Below the pieces are notes generated by a model. The model was given only the letters and a program-made list of their open reading frames with translations, made no database searches and was not told the origin of the DNA. Below, one piece after another: positions 1 to 9,089 of a DNA stretch of 64,000 nt. Made by a program: the position numbers and the translations under genes. Numbering within the stretch: the first letter of the stretch is position 1; each line of letters opens with the position of its first letter. Source of the DNA: JAEWSN01 sp942493335 (GTDB lineage Bacteria > Bacillota > Clostridia > DSM-8532); contig OW818693.1 of NCBI GenBank assembly GCA_942493335.1, positions 3,472,001-3,536,000 of the forward strand, in the 5' to 3' direction.

Positions 1-160
1 TGATGTCCGGTTTCAGCACAGTTGCCAGCGCCAGCGCGTCCCGGCCGTTTTCGGCTTCTCCCACGATCCGGAAACCGTGCCGGGCCAGCGCGAAGGAGGA
101 GATCCTGAGTCTGGCGTGAGGTTCATCGTCCACAATCAGCAACGTAACCATGTCATCCAT
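1..160 (-). CDS. Response regulator, YesN-type (partial, N-terminus only)
   Basis: Only the first 53 codons are inside the window; the gene runs off the left edge. The protein begins MDDMVTLLIVDDEPHARL, the beta-1 strand and acidic Asp-Asp pair of a receiver (CheY-like) domain; the phospho-acceptor Asp lies beyond the edge. The ATG overlaps the end of the upstream sensor kinase gene by 8 bp, so the two are translationally coupled and almost certainly partners. Partners of YesM-type kinases normally carry a C-terminal AraC-type DNA-binding domain, but that part cannot be seen here. It probably controls the importer genes upstream of it. Confidence 0.85.
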   Translation of the reverse strand, partial: MDDMVTLLIVDDEPHARLRISSFALARHGFRIVGEAENGRDALALATVLKPDI

Positions 161-1979
161 CGTTCTGGCTCCTTCCCGTCGAGGCCTGCGGTACGGCTTC
201 AGGCAAAGATTTTCCCCAACGCGGATGTATCCTTGCAATCACCGTCGTGCCTCTTCCCTTGCGGCTTACGATCTCCAGACCGCTGGTTTCCCCGTAATAC
301 AGCTGGATTCGTTCATGCACGTTCCGGATTCCGATGCTGGTCCTTCCGTTCTGATCCGTCCGCAGCAGATTTCGTACGGTCTCTTCCTCCATGCCCACGC
401 CGTTGTCCGACACCTCCGCCAGCAGCACCTCATCTTCTTTCCAAACGCAGAGGGTCAGGAGGCCCTGCCGGTCCTTCAGCGGATGAAGACCATGAAAGAC
501 TGCATTTTCCACCAAAGGCTGCAACAGAAGCTTCAATACCGGTACATCCCGCAATCCGGCGGGGAGTTCCAGGCTGCAAGTGAACCGGCATCCATAACGG
601 ATCTTCAGAATCTCCACATAGGTTTCGATATAGGAGAATTCCTCCTGAAGGGTGCGCAGCGGCGCGTTCTTGTCCAGTCCGTATTTCAGCAGGCTGACCA
701 GCAGATCCATCGCCCTGTGGACTTCCTTCCTCGAACTCGTATCCATCATCATGTCGATGGAATTGAGGGTATTGTACAGGAAGTGGGGGTTGATCTGGGA
801 GAGCAGGACCTGGAAATCGTAATCCCGCTTTTTTTCGTTGGACGCATTCAGTTCGAGAATCAGGTTCTTGATCAGCTCGGACATCCGGTTGAGTTCGTCC
901 GCAACTGCGCCGAATTCATCCTTGCGCTTCAAATCCAACCGGTATTCGAAATCCCCGGTTCCCACCCTGCGGATTCCCTTGATCAGGTGGATGAGGGGTT
1001 TTGTGAACCACCACATGACCAGGAAGTAGATGCAGAAAAGGCCTGCCACGCCGAAAAGGATGACAATCGCAAAATTATTGCTGAAAGGGGCGAATTTGCT
1101 TTCCAGCTTCTGGACATCTCCGATGACGAGGATTTTCCATCCCGGGTGATATGCCATTTCCGAGACGGAATAATACATTCTTCTGCCGGCCAGCCAGTCC
1201 TGTGCGGAAGCGTAGGTCTGCAGTTCCGGTTCGGACTGCATCAGAGGCTGGTTGTTCTCGTCGAAGTGCTGGTAATCCAGCCGATCCGCAAGGCTTCCGT
1301 CCGCGTCGTACAGCAGGGTGCGGATTTCGTAATTGCCTCCGGTGATGACGGTGTTGGAGATGAACTTGTCCAGATCCACGACAATGGCAAGCGTCCCCAT
1401 GTAACGCTTTCCGTTGTAAATGGCTTTTGTGGCGATGCTGGCCGGATTGCTCGAATTTCCCCGGTTGATCAGGGAATAGAAATGGGGCGACCAGTATACC
1501 CCAACCTCGTTCTTGTGAACGCTTTTCTCGATGACCTTTTTTTCAGCTTCCCCGAAGAACTCCCAGTAGATATCCGGAGACCCCATCAACGTGCCTGTCT
1601 CATCCAGATAGGTAATGCCTCTGATGAAGTCGGATCGGTTTCCCGTGATGATGTCGATGACGGCTCTGATGTTTTCCGGGCTGTTGTCCTGCTGGATTCT
1701 TTTCTCGATATCGAGCGCGAGCATGTTGACCTGGTCGATGGAGCCCTTCAGGGAATGCACGATCTGAGCGGAAACACGCTTCAGGGAATCCTGCTGTGTT
1801 TCTCGGAAGAAATCGAATAAATACCCCTTCGCAAGGAAGAGGGTTGCAACGGAAAAAAGGATGCTCGGAATCACCAGGAGGATACTGAGCTTTGTCCGCG
1901 CTTTCAGTTTTCCCAATCCGAACTCCCTTCGCAACCGTTGCCGTGTCATTCCGGCATAGCCAGGCCGGGGGTCGGCCAT
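153..1979 (-). CDS. Sensor histidine kinase, YesM family
   Basis: A 608-residue membrane sensor kinase. A hydrophobic segment (LSILLVIPSILFSVATLF) near residue 35 is followed by an extracellular sensor region of roughly 250 residues, a second membrane segment (FAIVILFGVAGLFCIYFLV), a HAMP linker, a His_kinase domain with the H-box QINPHFLYNTLN, and a C-terminal ATPase domain (ENAVFHGL, DNGVGM). The start chosen is the ATG at 1979, which has AGGGG about 6 nt upstream; a longer reading would run back through the 15-bp hairpin at 2005-2039 and into the binding-protein gene. It is the last complete gene of the importer cluster and overlaps its response regulator. It probably senses the imported sugar or the loaded binding protein. 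Confidence 0.92.
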   Translation of the reverse strand: MADPRPGYAGMTRQRLRREFGLGKLKARTKLSILLVIPSILFSVATLFLAKGYLFDFFRETQQDSLKRVSAQIVHSLKGSIDQVNMLALDIEKRIQQDNSPENIRAVIDIITGNRSDFIRGITYLDETGTLMGSPDIYWEFFGEAEKKVIEKSVHKNEVGVYWSPHFYSLINRGNSSNPASIATKAIYNGKRYMGTLAIVVDLDKFISNTVITGGNYEIRTLLYDADGSLADRLDYQHFDENNQPLMQSEPELQTYASAQDWLAGRRMYYSVSEMAYHPGWKILVIGDVQKLESKFAPFSNNFAIVILFGVAGLFCIYFLVMWWFTKPLIHLIKGIRRVGTGDFEYRLDLKRKDEFGAVADELNRMSELIKNLILELNASNEKKRDYDFQVLLSQINPHFLYNTLNSIDMMMDTSSRKEVHRAMDLLVSLLKYGLDKNAPLRTLQEEFSYIETYVEILKIRYGCRFTCSLELPAGLRDVPVLKLLLQPLVENAVFHGLHPLKDRQGLLTLCVWKEDEVLLAEVSDNGVGMEEETVRNLLRTDQNGRTSIGIRNVHERIQLYYGETSGLEIVSRKGRGTTVIARIHPRWGKSLPEAVPQASTGRSQNDG

Positions 1980-2004
1980 GATCCCCTGCAGCCGGATGGA
2001 ACGA

Positions 2005-2039
2005 ATCAAAGGTGGCAGTGCGAAACTGCCACCTTTGAT
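2005..2039 (-). terminator. Perfect 15-bp hairpin between binding-protein and kinase genes
   Basis: Arms at 2005-2019 and 2025-2039 are perfect inverted repeats (atcaaaggtggcagt) around a 5-nt loop. No T-tract follows on the minus strand, so it is more likely a partial terminator or an mRNA 3'-end stabiliser than a full terminator. It lies 14 nt after the stop codon of the binding-protein gene and would favour high binding-protein mRNA over kinase mRNA. Confidence 0.75.
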
Positions 2040-2052
2040 ACTAGCATATGGG

Positions 2053-3774
2053 TCAGGGCATGGATACAGCGAGCTGTTTGGCGGCTGTTTCCAGCATTGT
2101 CCGGCCACCCGCCGTCTTCCATTCATCCACGTATTTGTCCCAGTCGTCGAAGCTGCGTTTTCCGAGCACGAAGGAGATCTCGTTTTTCAGGTTGAACTCC
2201 TTCATCTTGGAATCCACGGCTGCATCCTGGGTGATCAGCATGTCATTGTTCTTGTAGCGGGGAAGTCCGATGACATACTGGTTGAATTTGCTGCCCAGAA
2301 CGCCGACCGGCTGATCGTCATAGACCTGCCAGACGAGGGTGTAGCCGATGAACTGCCAATCCCAGAGACAGTTGTTCTTCTGGTCGGTGTAGGCGGGATG
2401 CACATCCTTGTTGATGTAGAAGACATTGGTGCCGTCCGCGTTCAGGGTTACCTTCGAACCGTCGGGATAAACTTCGGGACCGCCGCCCTGCGAGATGGTC
2501 CAGTAGTTTTCATTCGGGTACATGCAGCTGTCCACGAAATGACAGATACGCTTGAGCTTTCCCGGATCCTTCTCAAGGTTTTTGTTGAAGATATAGATGC
2601 CATCGGGCGTTCCGCCCGGGGAGAGCATGCCGCCCAGTCCCTCGTTGGATTTCAGCGGATCCATCGGTTCCCAGACCTTGATGCTTTCCGCATCCTTCTT
2701 GTGGGCATTATAGGTTTCGTCGATCAGGTTCCAGCCGGGATAGTTCACCATGCCGATCTGATCATTCATCGAGTAGGACTTGAAGCGTTCCCAGTCAATG
2801 GTGTACCAGTCAGGCGAAAGCAGTTTGCTGTCATTCAGCTTCTTGACGAACATCAGGAATTTCTTGGTGGATCCGTCCAGCATGGGGTGATTGAGCTTCC
2901 CGTCCACCACGCTGTAACTCGGGCTTCCATACATGCTGCGGAGGGGATCCAGCATGGAGAAACCGTTTCCGCCGCCGGCGCCGCCCATGAACCATGTATC
3001 GGCTTTCCCGTTTTTATTGGGGTCTTTAGCGACACAGGCCTGCGCATAGGCAAACAGCTCATCTTCGGTTGCAGGCTTGTTCATGCCGAACGCCGTCAGC
3101 CAGTCTGAACGGACATAAAGTCCCCAGTTGTCGCCGAAGGTCGGGTATCTCGGAATACCGATCAGCGCACCATTGACCGTGCCGTATTCCTTGTAGGATT
3201 TGGTGACGTATTGGGCGAGTTGCGGCATGTAGGGAAGGATCGTGGTTGCGTCCATCAGGTTGCCCTGCTCGAAAAGGGAGATGGCGACATCCTTGTAGGG
3301 CATCTTTACGACGTCGGGCGCATCACCCGATGCATACCTCACGGCGACCATGCTCTTCAGGTCCTCTTGCTTCAAGCTCGTGAACTTCACATCCGTGTTG
3401 TACTTCTTGTCCATGTACTCCTTGATGGGATCGTTTTCAATCGGCTGGAAGATACAGCCGGAAAGCATGATTTCAAAGGTCTGTTTCGCGGTCATGTCGT
3501 CGTAGGCATAGGCGGAAGGATCCACGGCTTTTGGCGTCTTTGGGAAGGCATCCGGAAATTCGGTGATGGCGGCGGGTTCGGCGGCAACCGGCGTTGCGCT
3601 TTCCGAAGGCTTTTCACTTTCCGGCGCTTTCGTGCTTTCCGCCGAGGCGACACCGGTTGATGCGCTTTCCTGAACCGCGGGTGCGGGCTTTGCGGTTCCG
3701 CATCCGGACAGCAAGGTGGAGAGAATCAGGCAGGCAACCAGAAACAGGCTGGTGGTTTTTTTCTTGATGGTCAT
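2053..3774 (-). CDS. Extracellular solute-binding lipoprotein, LplA-like (sugar ABC importer)
   Basis: A 573-residue secreted lipoprotein. The N-terminus is a lipoprotein signal peptide (MTIKKKTTSLFLVACLIL) ending in the lipobox LLSGC, followed by a low-complexity Ala/Ser/Glu/Pro linker to about residue 75, then a family-1 sugar-binding fold typical of LplA/YtcQ proteins, whose usual length is 500-570 residues. The start at 3774 has a strong GGGAGG site; the reading frame is open further upstream but without a ribosome site or signal peptide. It follows the two permease genes and would deliver its sugar to them. No ATPase gene is present, as is usual for this class, which shares an MsmX-type ATPase encoded elsewhere. 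Confidence 0.93.
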   Translation of the reverse strand: MTIKKKTTSLFLVACLILSTLLSGCGTAKPAPAVQESASTGVASAESTKAPESEKPSESATPVAAEPAAITEFPDAFPKTPKAVDPSAYAYDDMTAKQTFEIMLSGCIFQPIENDPIKEYMDKKYNTDVKFTSLKQEDLKSMVAVRYASGDAPDVVKMPYKDVAISLFEQGNLMDATTILPYMPQLAQYVTKSYKEYGTVNGALIGIPRYPTFGDNWGLYVRSDWLTAFGMNKPATEDELFAYAQACVAKDPNKNGKADTWFMGGAGGGNGFSMLDPLRSMYGSPSYSVVDGKLNHPMLDGSTKKFLMFVKKLNDSKLLSPDWYTIDWERFKSYSMNDQIGMVNYPGWNLIDETYNAHKKDAESIKVWEPMDPLKSNEGLGGMLSPGGTPDGIYIFNKNLEKDPGKLKRICHFVDSCMYPNENYWTISQGGGPEVYPDGSKVTLNADGTNVFYINKDVHPAYTDQKNNCLWDWQFIGYTLVWQVYDDQPVGVLGSKFNQYVIGLPRYKNNDMLITQDAAVDSKMKEFNLKNEISFVLGKRSFDDWDKYVDEWKTAGGRTMLETAAKQLAVSMP

Positions 3775-3929
3775 TTTGTTTCCTCCCTTTTTTCGGTGTG
3801 GCGTTTCCTGCCTTGCTGCTGACGCATGCTTCAGCGGAGAAAGGTGGGAAAACAACATTCACGTCCGCGCGCCGGACGCAGATATCAACATGGTTCCTCT
3901 GGCATTTTTCTTCTGCAGGAAGGATCGGC

Positions 3930-4823
3930 TCATCCCTTGACGGCCCCCATGTAGATGCCATGGATGAAATACTTCTGCAGGAAGGGATACAGCATCATGA
4001 TCGGCAGGATGCCCACAACGACGGTGGCCATCTTGATGGATTCCGAAGCCATCCGTTCGGTGTCCTTCAGGATGAAGTTCATCATGTCGTTGCCGCCGCT
4101 TTCGGAACTCATCATGTTGCGGAGCACCATTTGGAGCGGATAGAGGTTCTTGTCGCCGCTGAGGTAAAGAAGGGCGTCAAACCAGCTGTTCCAGTGGTTT
4201 ACGACCGTGAACATGCCGATCGCTGCCAAAGCGGGGGCTGCAAGAGGGAGAACGATGTAAATCAGCTGCTGGAAATCGCCCGCACCATCCAGCTGGACGG
4301 ACTCAATCAGGCTGTCGGGAAGGTTTTCGATGAAGATCTTGATGACCAGCAGGCCGAAACTGTCCACAAGCGGCGGGATGATCATGGCCCAGAACGAGTT
4401 CATGAGTCCGAGCGACTTGATGACAAGGTACGTGGGAATCAGGCCGCCGCTGAAGAGGATGGTGGCGAGGACGAGCATCAGGAACAGCTTCCGTCCGGGA
4501 AGTGTTTTTCTTGAAAGGACGAATGCGCCAATCAGCATGACGAGGAGAGAGAGGAGCGTGCCAATGATGCTTCGAAGAAAGGATACCTCCAGGGACCGCC
4601 AGATCGGAGGGGAAGAGAGGATCCTTTTGTAAGCGACCAAAACCGGTTCGTGGGGGATGATGACGAAATAGTTCCGCGTGATCAGTTCCGTTTGTGAGGT
4701 CAGTGACATCCCAACGACATAAACCAGCGGGAAAACCATGGTGATCGCCAGCAGCGTCACAACGGCCGTGATGAAGATCTGATAGGCGGACTCGGCATCC
4801 AGCCTCATTTTTCCCATACGCAT
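3930..4823 (-). CDS. Carbohydrate ABC importer permease, LplC/YtcP-like
   Basis: A 297-residue inner-membrane permease of the MalG class with six predicted membrane segments, starting MRMGKMRLDAESAYQIF. The cytoplasmic EAA loop that docks the ATPase is visible near residue 190 (ESVQLDGAGDFQQLIYIVLP). The C-terminus (GIYMGAVKG) is the usual ending of this family. A GAGGGTG site precedes the ATG. The gene lies between the first permease and the binding-protein gene in one minus-strand operon. Confidence 0.95.
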   Translation of the reverse strand: MRMGKMRLDAESAYQIFITAVVTLLAITMVFPLVYVVGMSLTSQTELITRNYFVIIPHEPVLVAYKRILSSPPIWRSLEVSFLRSIIGTLLSLLVMLIGAFVLSRKTLPGRKLFLMLVLATILFSGGLIPTYLVIKSLGLMNSFWAMIIPPLVDSFGLLVIKIFIENLPDSLIESVQLDGAGDFQQLIYIVLPLAAPALAAIGMFTVVNHWNSWFDALLYLSGDKNLYPLQMVLRNMMSSESGGNDMMNFILKDTERMASESIKMATVVVGILPIMMLYPFLQKYFIHGIYMGAVKG

Positions 4824-4895
4824 CGAATTTCACCCTCGCCTTGGATAGAATGAACCGGATCCGGGAAAGAACAGTGTGTTTCATTCAGGTTCTGC

Positions 4896-5867
4896 TTACC
4901 AGATTCCATTGCCTGTGTATTTTTTGGAAGCGGCATTTGACAGCAGCACCAGGATCATCCCGATGACGGACTGGAACAGGCCCACCGCGATTCCGACGCC
5001 GTACCGCATGCTGCCGAGACCGACCCTGTATACCCAGGTATCGATCACATCCGCCACATCGAAAACAGCGCTGTTGTAGAACATCAGAATCTGTTCCCCG
5101 CCTGCGTACAGGATGAAGCCAAGATTGATGCACAGCACGAAGCTGATGACCGGAAGAATGCTGGGGAAGGTGATGTGGACAATCCGCATGATGGGGCCGG
5201 CTCCGTCGATTTTCGCCGCTTCAAACTGTTCCTTGTCGATCGAGGTCATTGCCGCCATATAGATGATGGTTCCCCACCCGAGTTCCTTCCATACGGCGGA
5301 ACCGATCAGCAGGGGGCGGAACCATTGCGAGCTTGTGAAGAACTCGATTTTCTCCATGCCGAACAGCTGGAGCAGGTTGTTCACAAACCCGCTTCCCGTT
5401 GAAAAGAAGGCGAAAACAAGACCGTAGATGATGACCCACGAGAAGAAATGGGGGATATACATGACAGTCTGACACCACTGCTTGAAACGTCCGAGAAGCA
5501 TGTCATGGAACATGATGGCCAGGAGAATCGGAGGGAGAAACCCGACGAGAAGCCGCAAGACGCTTATCTCGAGCGTATTTTGAAGAACCCTCAGAATATC
5601 GGGATCGGAGAAGATCATTTGAAAATTACCGAATCCGACCCATTTGCTGTTGAAGACCCCTGCGCCAAGTTTCAGGTCCTTGAAGGACGCAATAAGGGAA
5701 AGGGCAATGGGCCAGTAACGAAGCAGTACATAGTAGATCAGCACCGGAGAGAAAAGGAGATAGAGCGCCCGATGCTTGACGATTCGCCGCCAAAGCAGGG
5801 TGCCGCGTTGTTTTCCGATTGCCTTTACGCGTTCTTTTTCGACGGTCTGTGTCATTTGTGTGCTCAC
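4896..5867 (-). CDS. Carbohydrate ABC importer permease, LplB-like
   Basis: A 323-residue MalF-class permease with six predicted membrane helices and the EAA loop EAAKIDGAGPIMRIVHITFP around residue 220. It pairs with the LplC-like permease downstream. The frame is open to an ATG at 5900, but that ATG lacks a ribosome site and lies only a few bases from the predicted transcription start (TATAAT at 5915-5920, minus strand). The GTG at 5867 has GGGGTG at a good distance and is the better start. The C-terminus NAASKKYTGNGIW is typical of LplB proteins. Confidence 0.93.
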   Translation of the reverse strand: MSTQMTQTVEKERVKAIGKQRGTLLWRRIVKHRALYLLFSPVLIYYVLLRYWPIALSLIASFKDLKLGAGVFNSKWVGFGNFQMIFSDPDILRVLQNTLEISVLRLLVGFLPPILLAIMFHDMLLGRFKQWCQTVMYIPHFFSWVIIYGLVFAFFSTGSGFVNNLLQLFGMEKIEFFTSSQWFRPLLIGSAVWKELGWGTIIYMAAMTSIDKEQFEAAKIDGAGPIMRIVHITFPSILPVISFVLCINLGFILYAGGEQILMFYNSAVFDVADVIDTWVYRVGLGSMRYGVGIAVGLFQSVIGMILVLLSNAASKKYTGNGIW

Positions 5868-5914
5868 GGCTTCACCCCGATACATCAGATGTGCGTTCAT
5901 TTCACGACAGTCTG

Positions 5915-5920
5915 ATTATA
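5915..5920 (-). promoter_or_regulatory. Putative -10 box of the lplB-like operon
   Basis: The minus strand reads TATAAT here, about 48 nt before the GTG start of the first permease gene. No convincing -35 hexamer is found at 16-18 nt, so the promoter may depend on the YesN-type activator encoded at the end of the operon. That link is inference. Confidence 0.5.
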
Positions 5921-5981
5921 TCTTCATGCTTCTCCGCAAGTACATGGATTCTGATATTGAAAAGGTGCACTTTTCCGCAGT

Positions 5982-6021
5982 CAGGCAATGCGCGGGGACT
6001 GGCCGGGCCGCGCATTGCCTG
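5982..6021 (-). terminator. Perfect 14-bp hairpin after the isomerase-like gene
   Basis: Arms at 5982-5995 (caggcaatgcgcgg) and 6008-6021 are perfect inverted repeats around a 12-nt GC-rich loop. A related half-site (cgtgcgttgcctga) follows at about 6070-6083. There is no T-tract on the minus strand. It separates the isomerase-like gene from the separate promoter of the importer operon and may act as a partial terminator. Confidence 0.6.
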
Positions 6022-6101
6022 CCCTACAATTCCGTTTCCTGTCCGATTGGCGTGATGCCTGGCCGTTACGTGCGTTGCCTGACTGCGCTGCTATTGCCGG
6101 T

Positions 6102-6998
6102 TCAGACCTCGTCCCAGATGCGGCGCAGGTTGTCCAGTGACACCTTCGTGCCATATTCGCAGTCTTCCATGCCTTCGTATTCGATGAACAGATTGCCGTC
6201 GAAACCGGAATGCTTGATCGTGCGGACGATGGCGGGAATGTCCAGATCTCCCTGACCCAGAATGGACCCACGCAAATAATTCCCGTACCGCGAACGGAAC
6301 CAGGAATTCGAGCAGTCGAACTGGCTCGCATCCCCGGGATTCCGGCTTTCCGGACGAATGTAGAAATCCTTCATGTGAATGGTTGTGGCATATCCGATGT
6401 TCATTTTGATGGCGGCTTCGGGGACGTCATCCACACAGACGAAATTGCCGCAATCCAGCTGCCCGCCGAAGTTCGGCCGTTTGACGGCTTCGAGGACGAA
6501 AGCGGTGCGTTCGGAGCCGTTGACATGGAAGCCATGGTTTTCAAGCAGAATCCGAATGCCATGTCCGGCAGCCTCGTCGCATAAATCCTCATATGTTTTG
6601 ACGATGACAGGAAGCTCCCGGATGAAGTTTGCGGTGGTGTTGGTTTCAAGCGGGCGGCGGAATCCGGCGCAATCCACACGCAGGGTGGAAACACCCAGTT
6701 TTCCGGCAATCCCGATATAGTCTTTCACCCGTTCCATTTCAGCCGTGTATTGTTCCTCGGTGATTTGCAGGAAGTTCGCGTTCAGGGAAAAGTTGTCGAT
6801 TTTCACGCCACATTCCGCCGCTGTATCCAGACACTGCGGAATTAAGCCGGGATTGCCATGGAAATCGATTCCGAAGGGGACGAGTTCGATGACTTCTGCG
6901 CCTTGTTCCGCCAGCCAGCGGATTCCCTGCATGGCAGTCCACTCACCGGACATGATCTTTCGGCTGACGCTGTAGAGGCTGACACCAAATTTCGGCAT
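6102..6998 (-). CDS. Sugar phosphate isomerase/epimerase family protein (xylose-isomerase-like TIM barrel)
   Basis: A 298-residue soluble protein with the AP-endonuclease-2/xylose-isomerase-like fold. It begins MPKFGVSLYSVSRKI and carries family landmarks: VIELVPFG, NFSLNANF, LLENHGFH with a likely metal-binding Glu, DCGNFV, TIHMKDFY with a metal His, and LFIEYEG with a metal Glu. Such enzymes interconvert ketoses, inosose or hydroxypyruvate; the exact substrate cannot be read from sequence. The start has AAAGGAG in front. It lies just upstream of the LplB/C importer on the same strand and probably acts on the imported sugar. Confidence 0.88.
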   Translation of the reverse strand: MPKFGVSLYSVSRKIMSGEWTAMQGIRWLAEQGAEVIELVPFGIDFHGNPGLIPQCLDTAAECGVKIDNFSLNANFLQITEEQYTAEMERVKDYIGIAGKLGVSTLRVDCAGFRRPLETNTTANFIRELPVIVKTYEDLCDEAAGHGIRILLENHGFHVNGSERTAFVLEAVKRPNFGGQLDCGNFVCVDDVPEAAIKMNIGYATTIHMKDFYIRPESRNPGDASQFDCSNSWFRSRYGNYLRGSILGQGDLDIPAIVRTIKHSGFDGNLFIEYEGMEDCEYGTKVSLDNLRRIWDEV

Positions 6999-7405
6999 AA
7001 ATAAGCTCCTTTTCTGTATGTTTCCTGCATGGGGAAAGCATGTGTCGCAGTGACCATTATATCATTCCGCCTTTGAACAAGAGCCGGTTTTTGCGCGTAT
7101 ATCAGCTCTAGAAGCATTGGGCAGCACATGAACATCATTCTGACTTTGATCATAATTCAGACATCAATGTCATGATTTCATGCCTCTTTGTTTACAGGCC
7201 GTTCACGGCTTGTCTCATGAAAGGAAACATCTGCATGGTACATTGAAGTCAGACACAAAAGGAAGCGTTCGAAAAGGTCGGACCCTCCTTCTGTGGAAAG
7301 TAAAGGAATGCAGGCGGGAAGCATGTTTGGTCCCGAAAGTGTCATTGAATCAAGGCGGGCCGAAAGGGTGCTGCAGGCAGGAATGAATATCCGGAGGTAT
7401 GCGTC
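6999..7405. other. Divergent intergenic region (407 bp)
   Basis: This stretch separates the minus-strand isomerase-like gene from the plus-strand HtrA gene and must contain both promoters. It is AT-richer than its surroundings. I could not assign convincing -35/-10 pairs or any hairpin, and the small open frames in it have no ribosome sites. Confidence 0.6.
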
Positions 7406-8947
7406 ATGATGAACGAAAAGGAAGGGACATGGAATTCCAACGAAGGAACAACGCCGGGGCAGTCGCAGGAACATGCGGGCGGACAGGCTGAAAACCAATA
7501 TGCAAGGATGAATGGACAAGCCGGTGTGCCGGATGAACGCACGAATGAGTTCAGCGGACGGGAGAACGGTTCATATGGGCACCTGGGCGCATCGGTCGGT
7601 CAGGGGTATGTGCCGGATCATCAGTTGAACGAAATGGCCGGTCAGGATGCCTTTCCTGTTTTCCAGCCGGTTCCTGAAACACGAAAGCAGAAACAGCCCC
7701 ATGGAAAGAAGCCGGATTTCTGGAAGCGGGGCCTGGCGGTCGCATTGGCTGTCGTGCTTGTGACCGGATCCGCCTCCGGGATTTCCTTGTTCGGGGGCAT
7801 GAAAAAGGAACTGAATACCCAGATGGCTTTGATCAACAGCCTTTCCAGCCAGATCGCCTCGCAGAACACAGCCATCGCACGGGCAAATTCCGCTGCCGGA
7901 CTCACCAACGACGAAGCCGGGAAAGCGGCTGCGCTTGGGAATGCAAATTCGGCGGCAGGAACGGCTACAAATACCGGCCTGTCGCTTCCCGGCCTGGGCC
8001 AGGGCGCTTCCATCAGTGCAATTGCGAAAGCGGTCGGCCCGTCCGTCGTAGGCATCCGCATGACACTTGCAGGAAACGGACAGGGTTTCCAGGGAAACCA
8101 GGCGACCAGTGAAGGCTCCGGCATCATCATCAAGGATGACGGTTATATCATGACCAACTATCATGTCGTGAGTTATGCGGATCCGAAGAGCGGAAATGCG
8201 GCGACGACAACCCTGGAAGTCTTCCTCCCGGACGGGCGGACGGCAAAGGCGAAATTCGTCGGCGGGGACAGTGAAAATGATCTCGCAGTTGTGAAAATCG
8301 ACCTGACGGACTTGCCTGTCGCCAATCTTGGGAATTCGTCCGATCTGCAGGCGGGTGACCTGGCGATCGCCATCGGCAATCCGCTCGGTATGGAATTTGC
8401 AGGGTCCGTCACCGTCGGCGTGGTCTCCGCGCTCAACCGGAAAATGGACGGAGAAGGCTCCATCAACCTCATCCAGACGGATGCGGCCATCAATCCCGGC
8501 AACAGCGGCGGTGCGCTTGTGAACGCGAACGGTCAGGTGATTGGCATCAATTCCGCGAAGATCTCCCAGACGGGCGTGGAAGGGCTTGGATTCGCCATCG
8601 CGATTGATGATGCGAAACCCATCGTGAGTTCGCTCATCCAGTACGGATATGTCAAGAACCGCCCGTTCCTTGGCATCGGCGGGCAGGATGTCACCGATAC
8701 CATTGCCAGCACGTATAACCTGTCGACCGGCATTTATGTGACCAGTGTCGATCCCGCAGGTGGCGCGGCAAAAGCCGGGATACAGAAGGGCGATGTCATC
8801 ACAGGTTTCAATGGCAAGGACGTTGCCACCATGGCTGAACTCGTAGCGGCAAAGAAGGCTTTCAAGCCTGGTGATGTCGTCACCATCAATCTGGTCAGGG
8901 GAACTGAAAAGATGACGGTCAAGGTGACGCTGACGGAAGCTAAATAG
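7406..8947 (+). CDS. htrA: HtrA/DegP-like serine protease with PDZ domain, membrane anchored
   Basis: A 513-residue protein, longer than most bacterial HtrA because of a low-complexity Gln/Asn/Gly-rich cytoplasmic tail of about 105 residues. A single membrane segment (GLAVALAVVLVTGSASGI) follows, then an extracytoplasmic trypsin-like domain with His253 (NYHVV), Asp292 (ENDLAVV) and Ser367 (GNSGG), and one C-terminal PDZ domain (about 425-510, GIYVTSVDPAGGAAKAGIQ). It would degrade or refold damaged secreted proteins. GGAGG lies upstream of the double ATG. It is a single-gene unit closed by the hairpin at 9046-9081. Confidence 0.96.
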   Translation: MMNEKEGTWNSNEGTTPGQSQEHAGGQAENQYARMNGQAGVPDERTNEFSGRENGSYGHLGASVGQGYVPDHQLNEMAGQDAFPVFQPVPETRKQKQPHGKKPDFWKRGLAVALAVVLVTGSASGISLFGGMKKELNTQMALINSLSSQIASQNTAIARANSAAGLTNDEAGKAAALGNANSAAGTATNTGLSLPGLGQGASISAIAKAVGPSVVGIRMTLAGNGQGFQGNQATSEGSGIIIKDDGYIMTNYHVVSYADPKSGNAATTTLEVFLPDGRTAKAKFVGGDSENDLAVVKIDLTDLPVANLGNSSDLQAGDLAIAIGNPLGMEFAGSVTVGVVSALNRKMDGEGSINLIQTDAAINPGNSGGALVNANGQVIGINSAKISQTGVEGLGFAIAIDDAKPIVSSLIQYGYVKNRPFLGIGGQDVTDTIASTYNLSTGIYVTSVDPAGGAAKAGIQKGDVITGFNGKDVATMAELVAAKKAFKPGDVVTINLVRGTEKMTVKVTLTEAK

Positions 8948-9045
8948 GCGATGATGTAAACGGAATATACAATGACGGAACGTATGAACAAAATCTCGAA
9001 CCACCACGTCGAAGCGGCCTGATGGAAGGAAAGAAACAAAGGAAC

Positions 9046-9081
9046 AAGCAGGGGGTGCCTCGGAAGAGACACCCCCTGCTT
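9046..9081. terminator. Bidirectional terminator between htrA and the creatininase-family gene
   Basis: Arms at 9046-9057 (aagcagggggtg) and 9070-9081 form a perfect 12-bp stem with a 12-nt loop. The plus strand continues ttgattaatt. The element sits between two convergent genes, so it can serve both. Confidence 0.85.
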
Positions 9082-9089
9082 TGATTAAT

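Noticed and set aside
7571..9007. Long open frame (478 codons) on the minus strand opposite the HtrA gene
   Set aside because: It is antisense to a protease with intact catalytic triad and PDZ domain, has no ribosome site and a His/Arg/Asp-rich composition typical of frame shadows.
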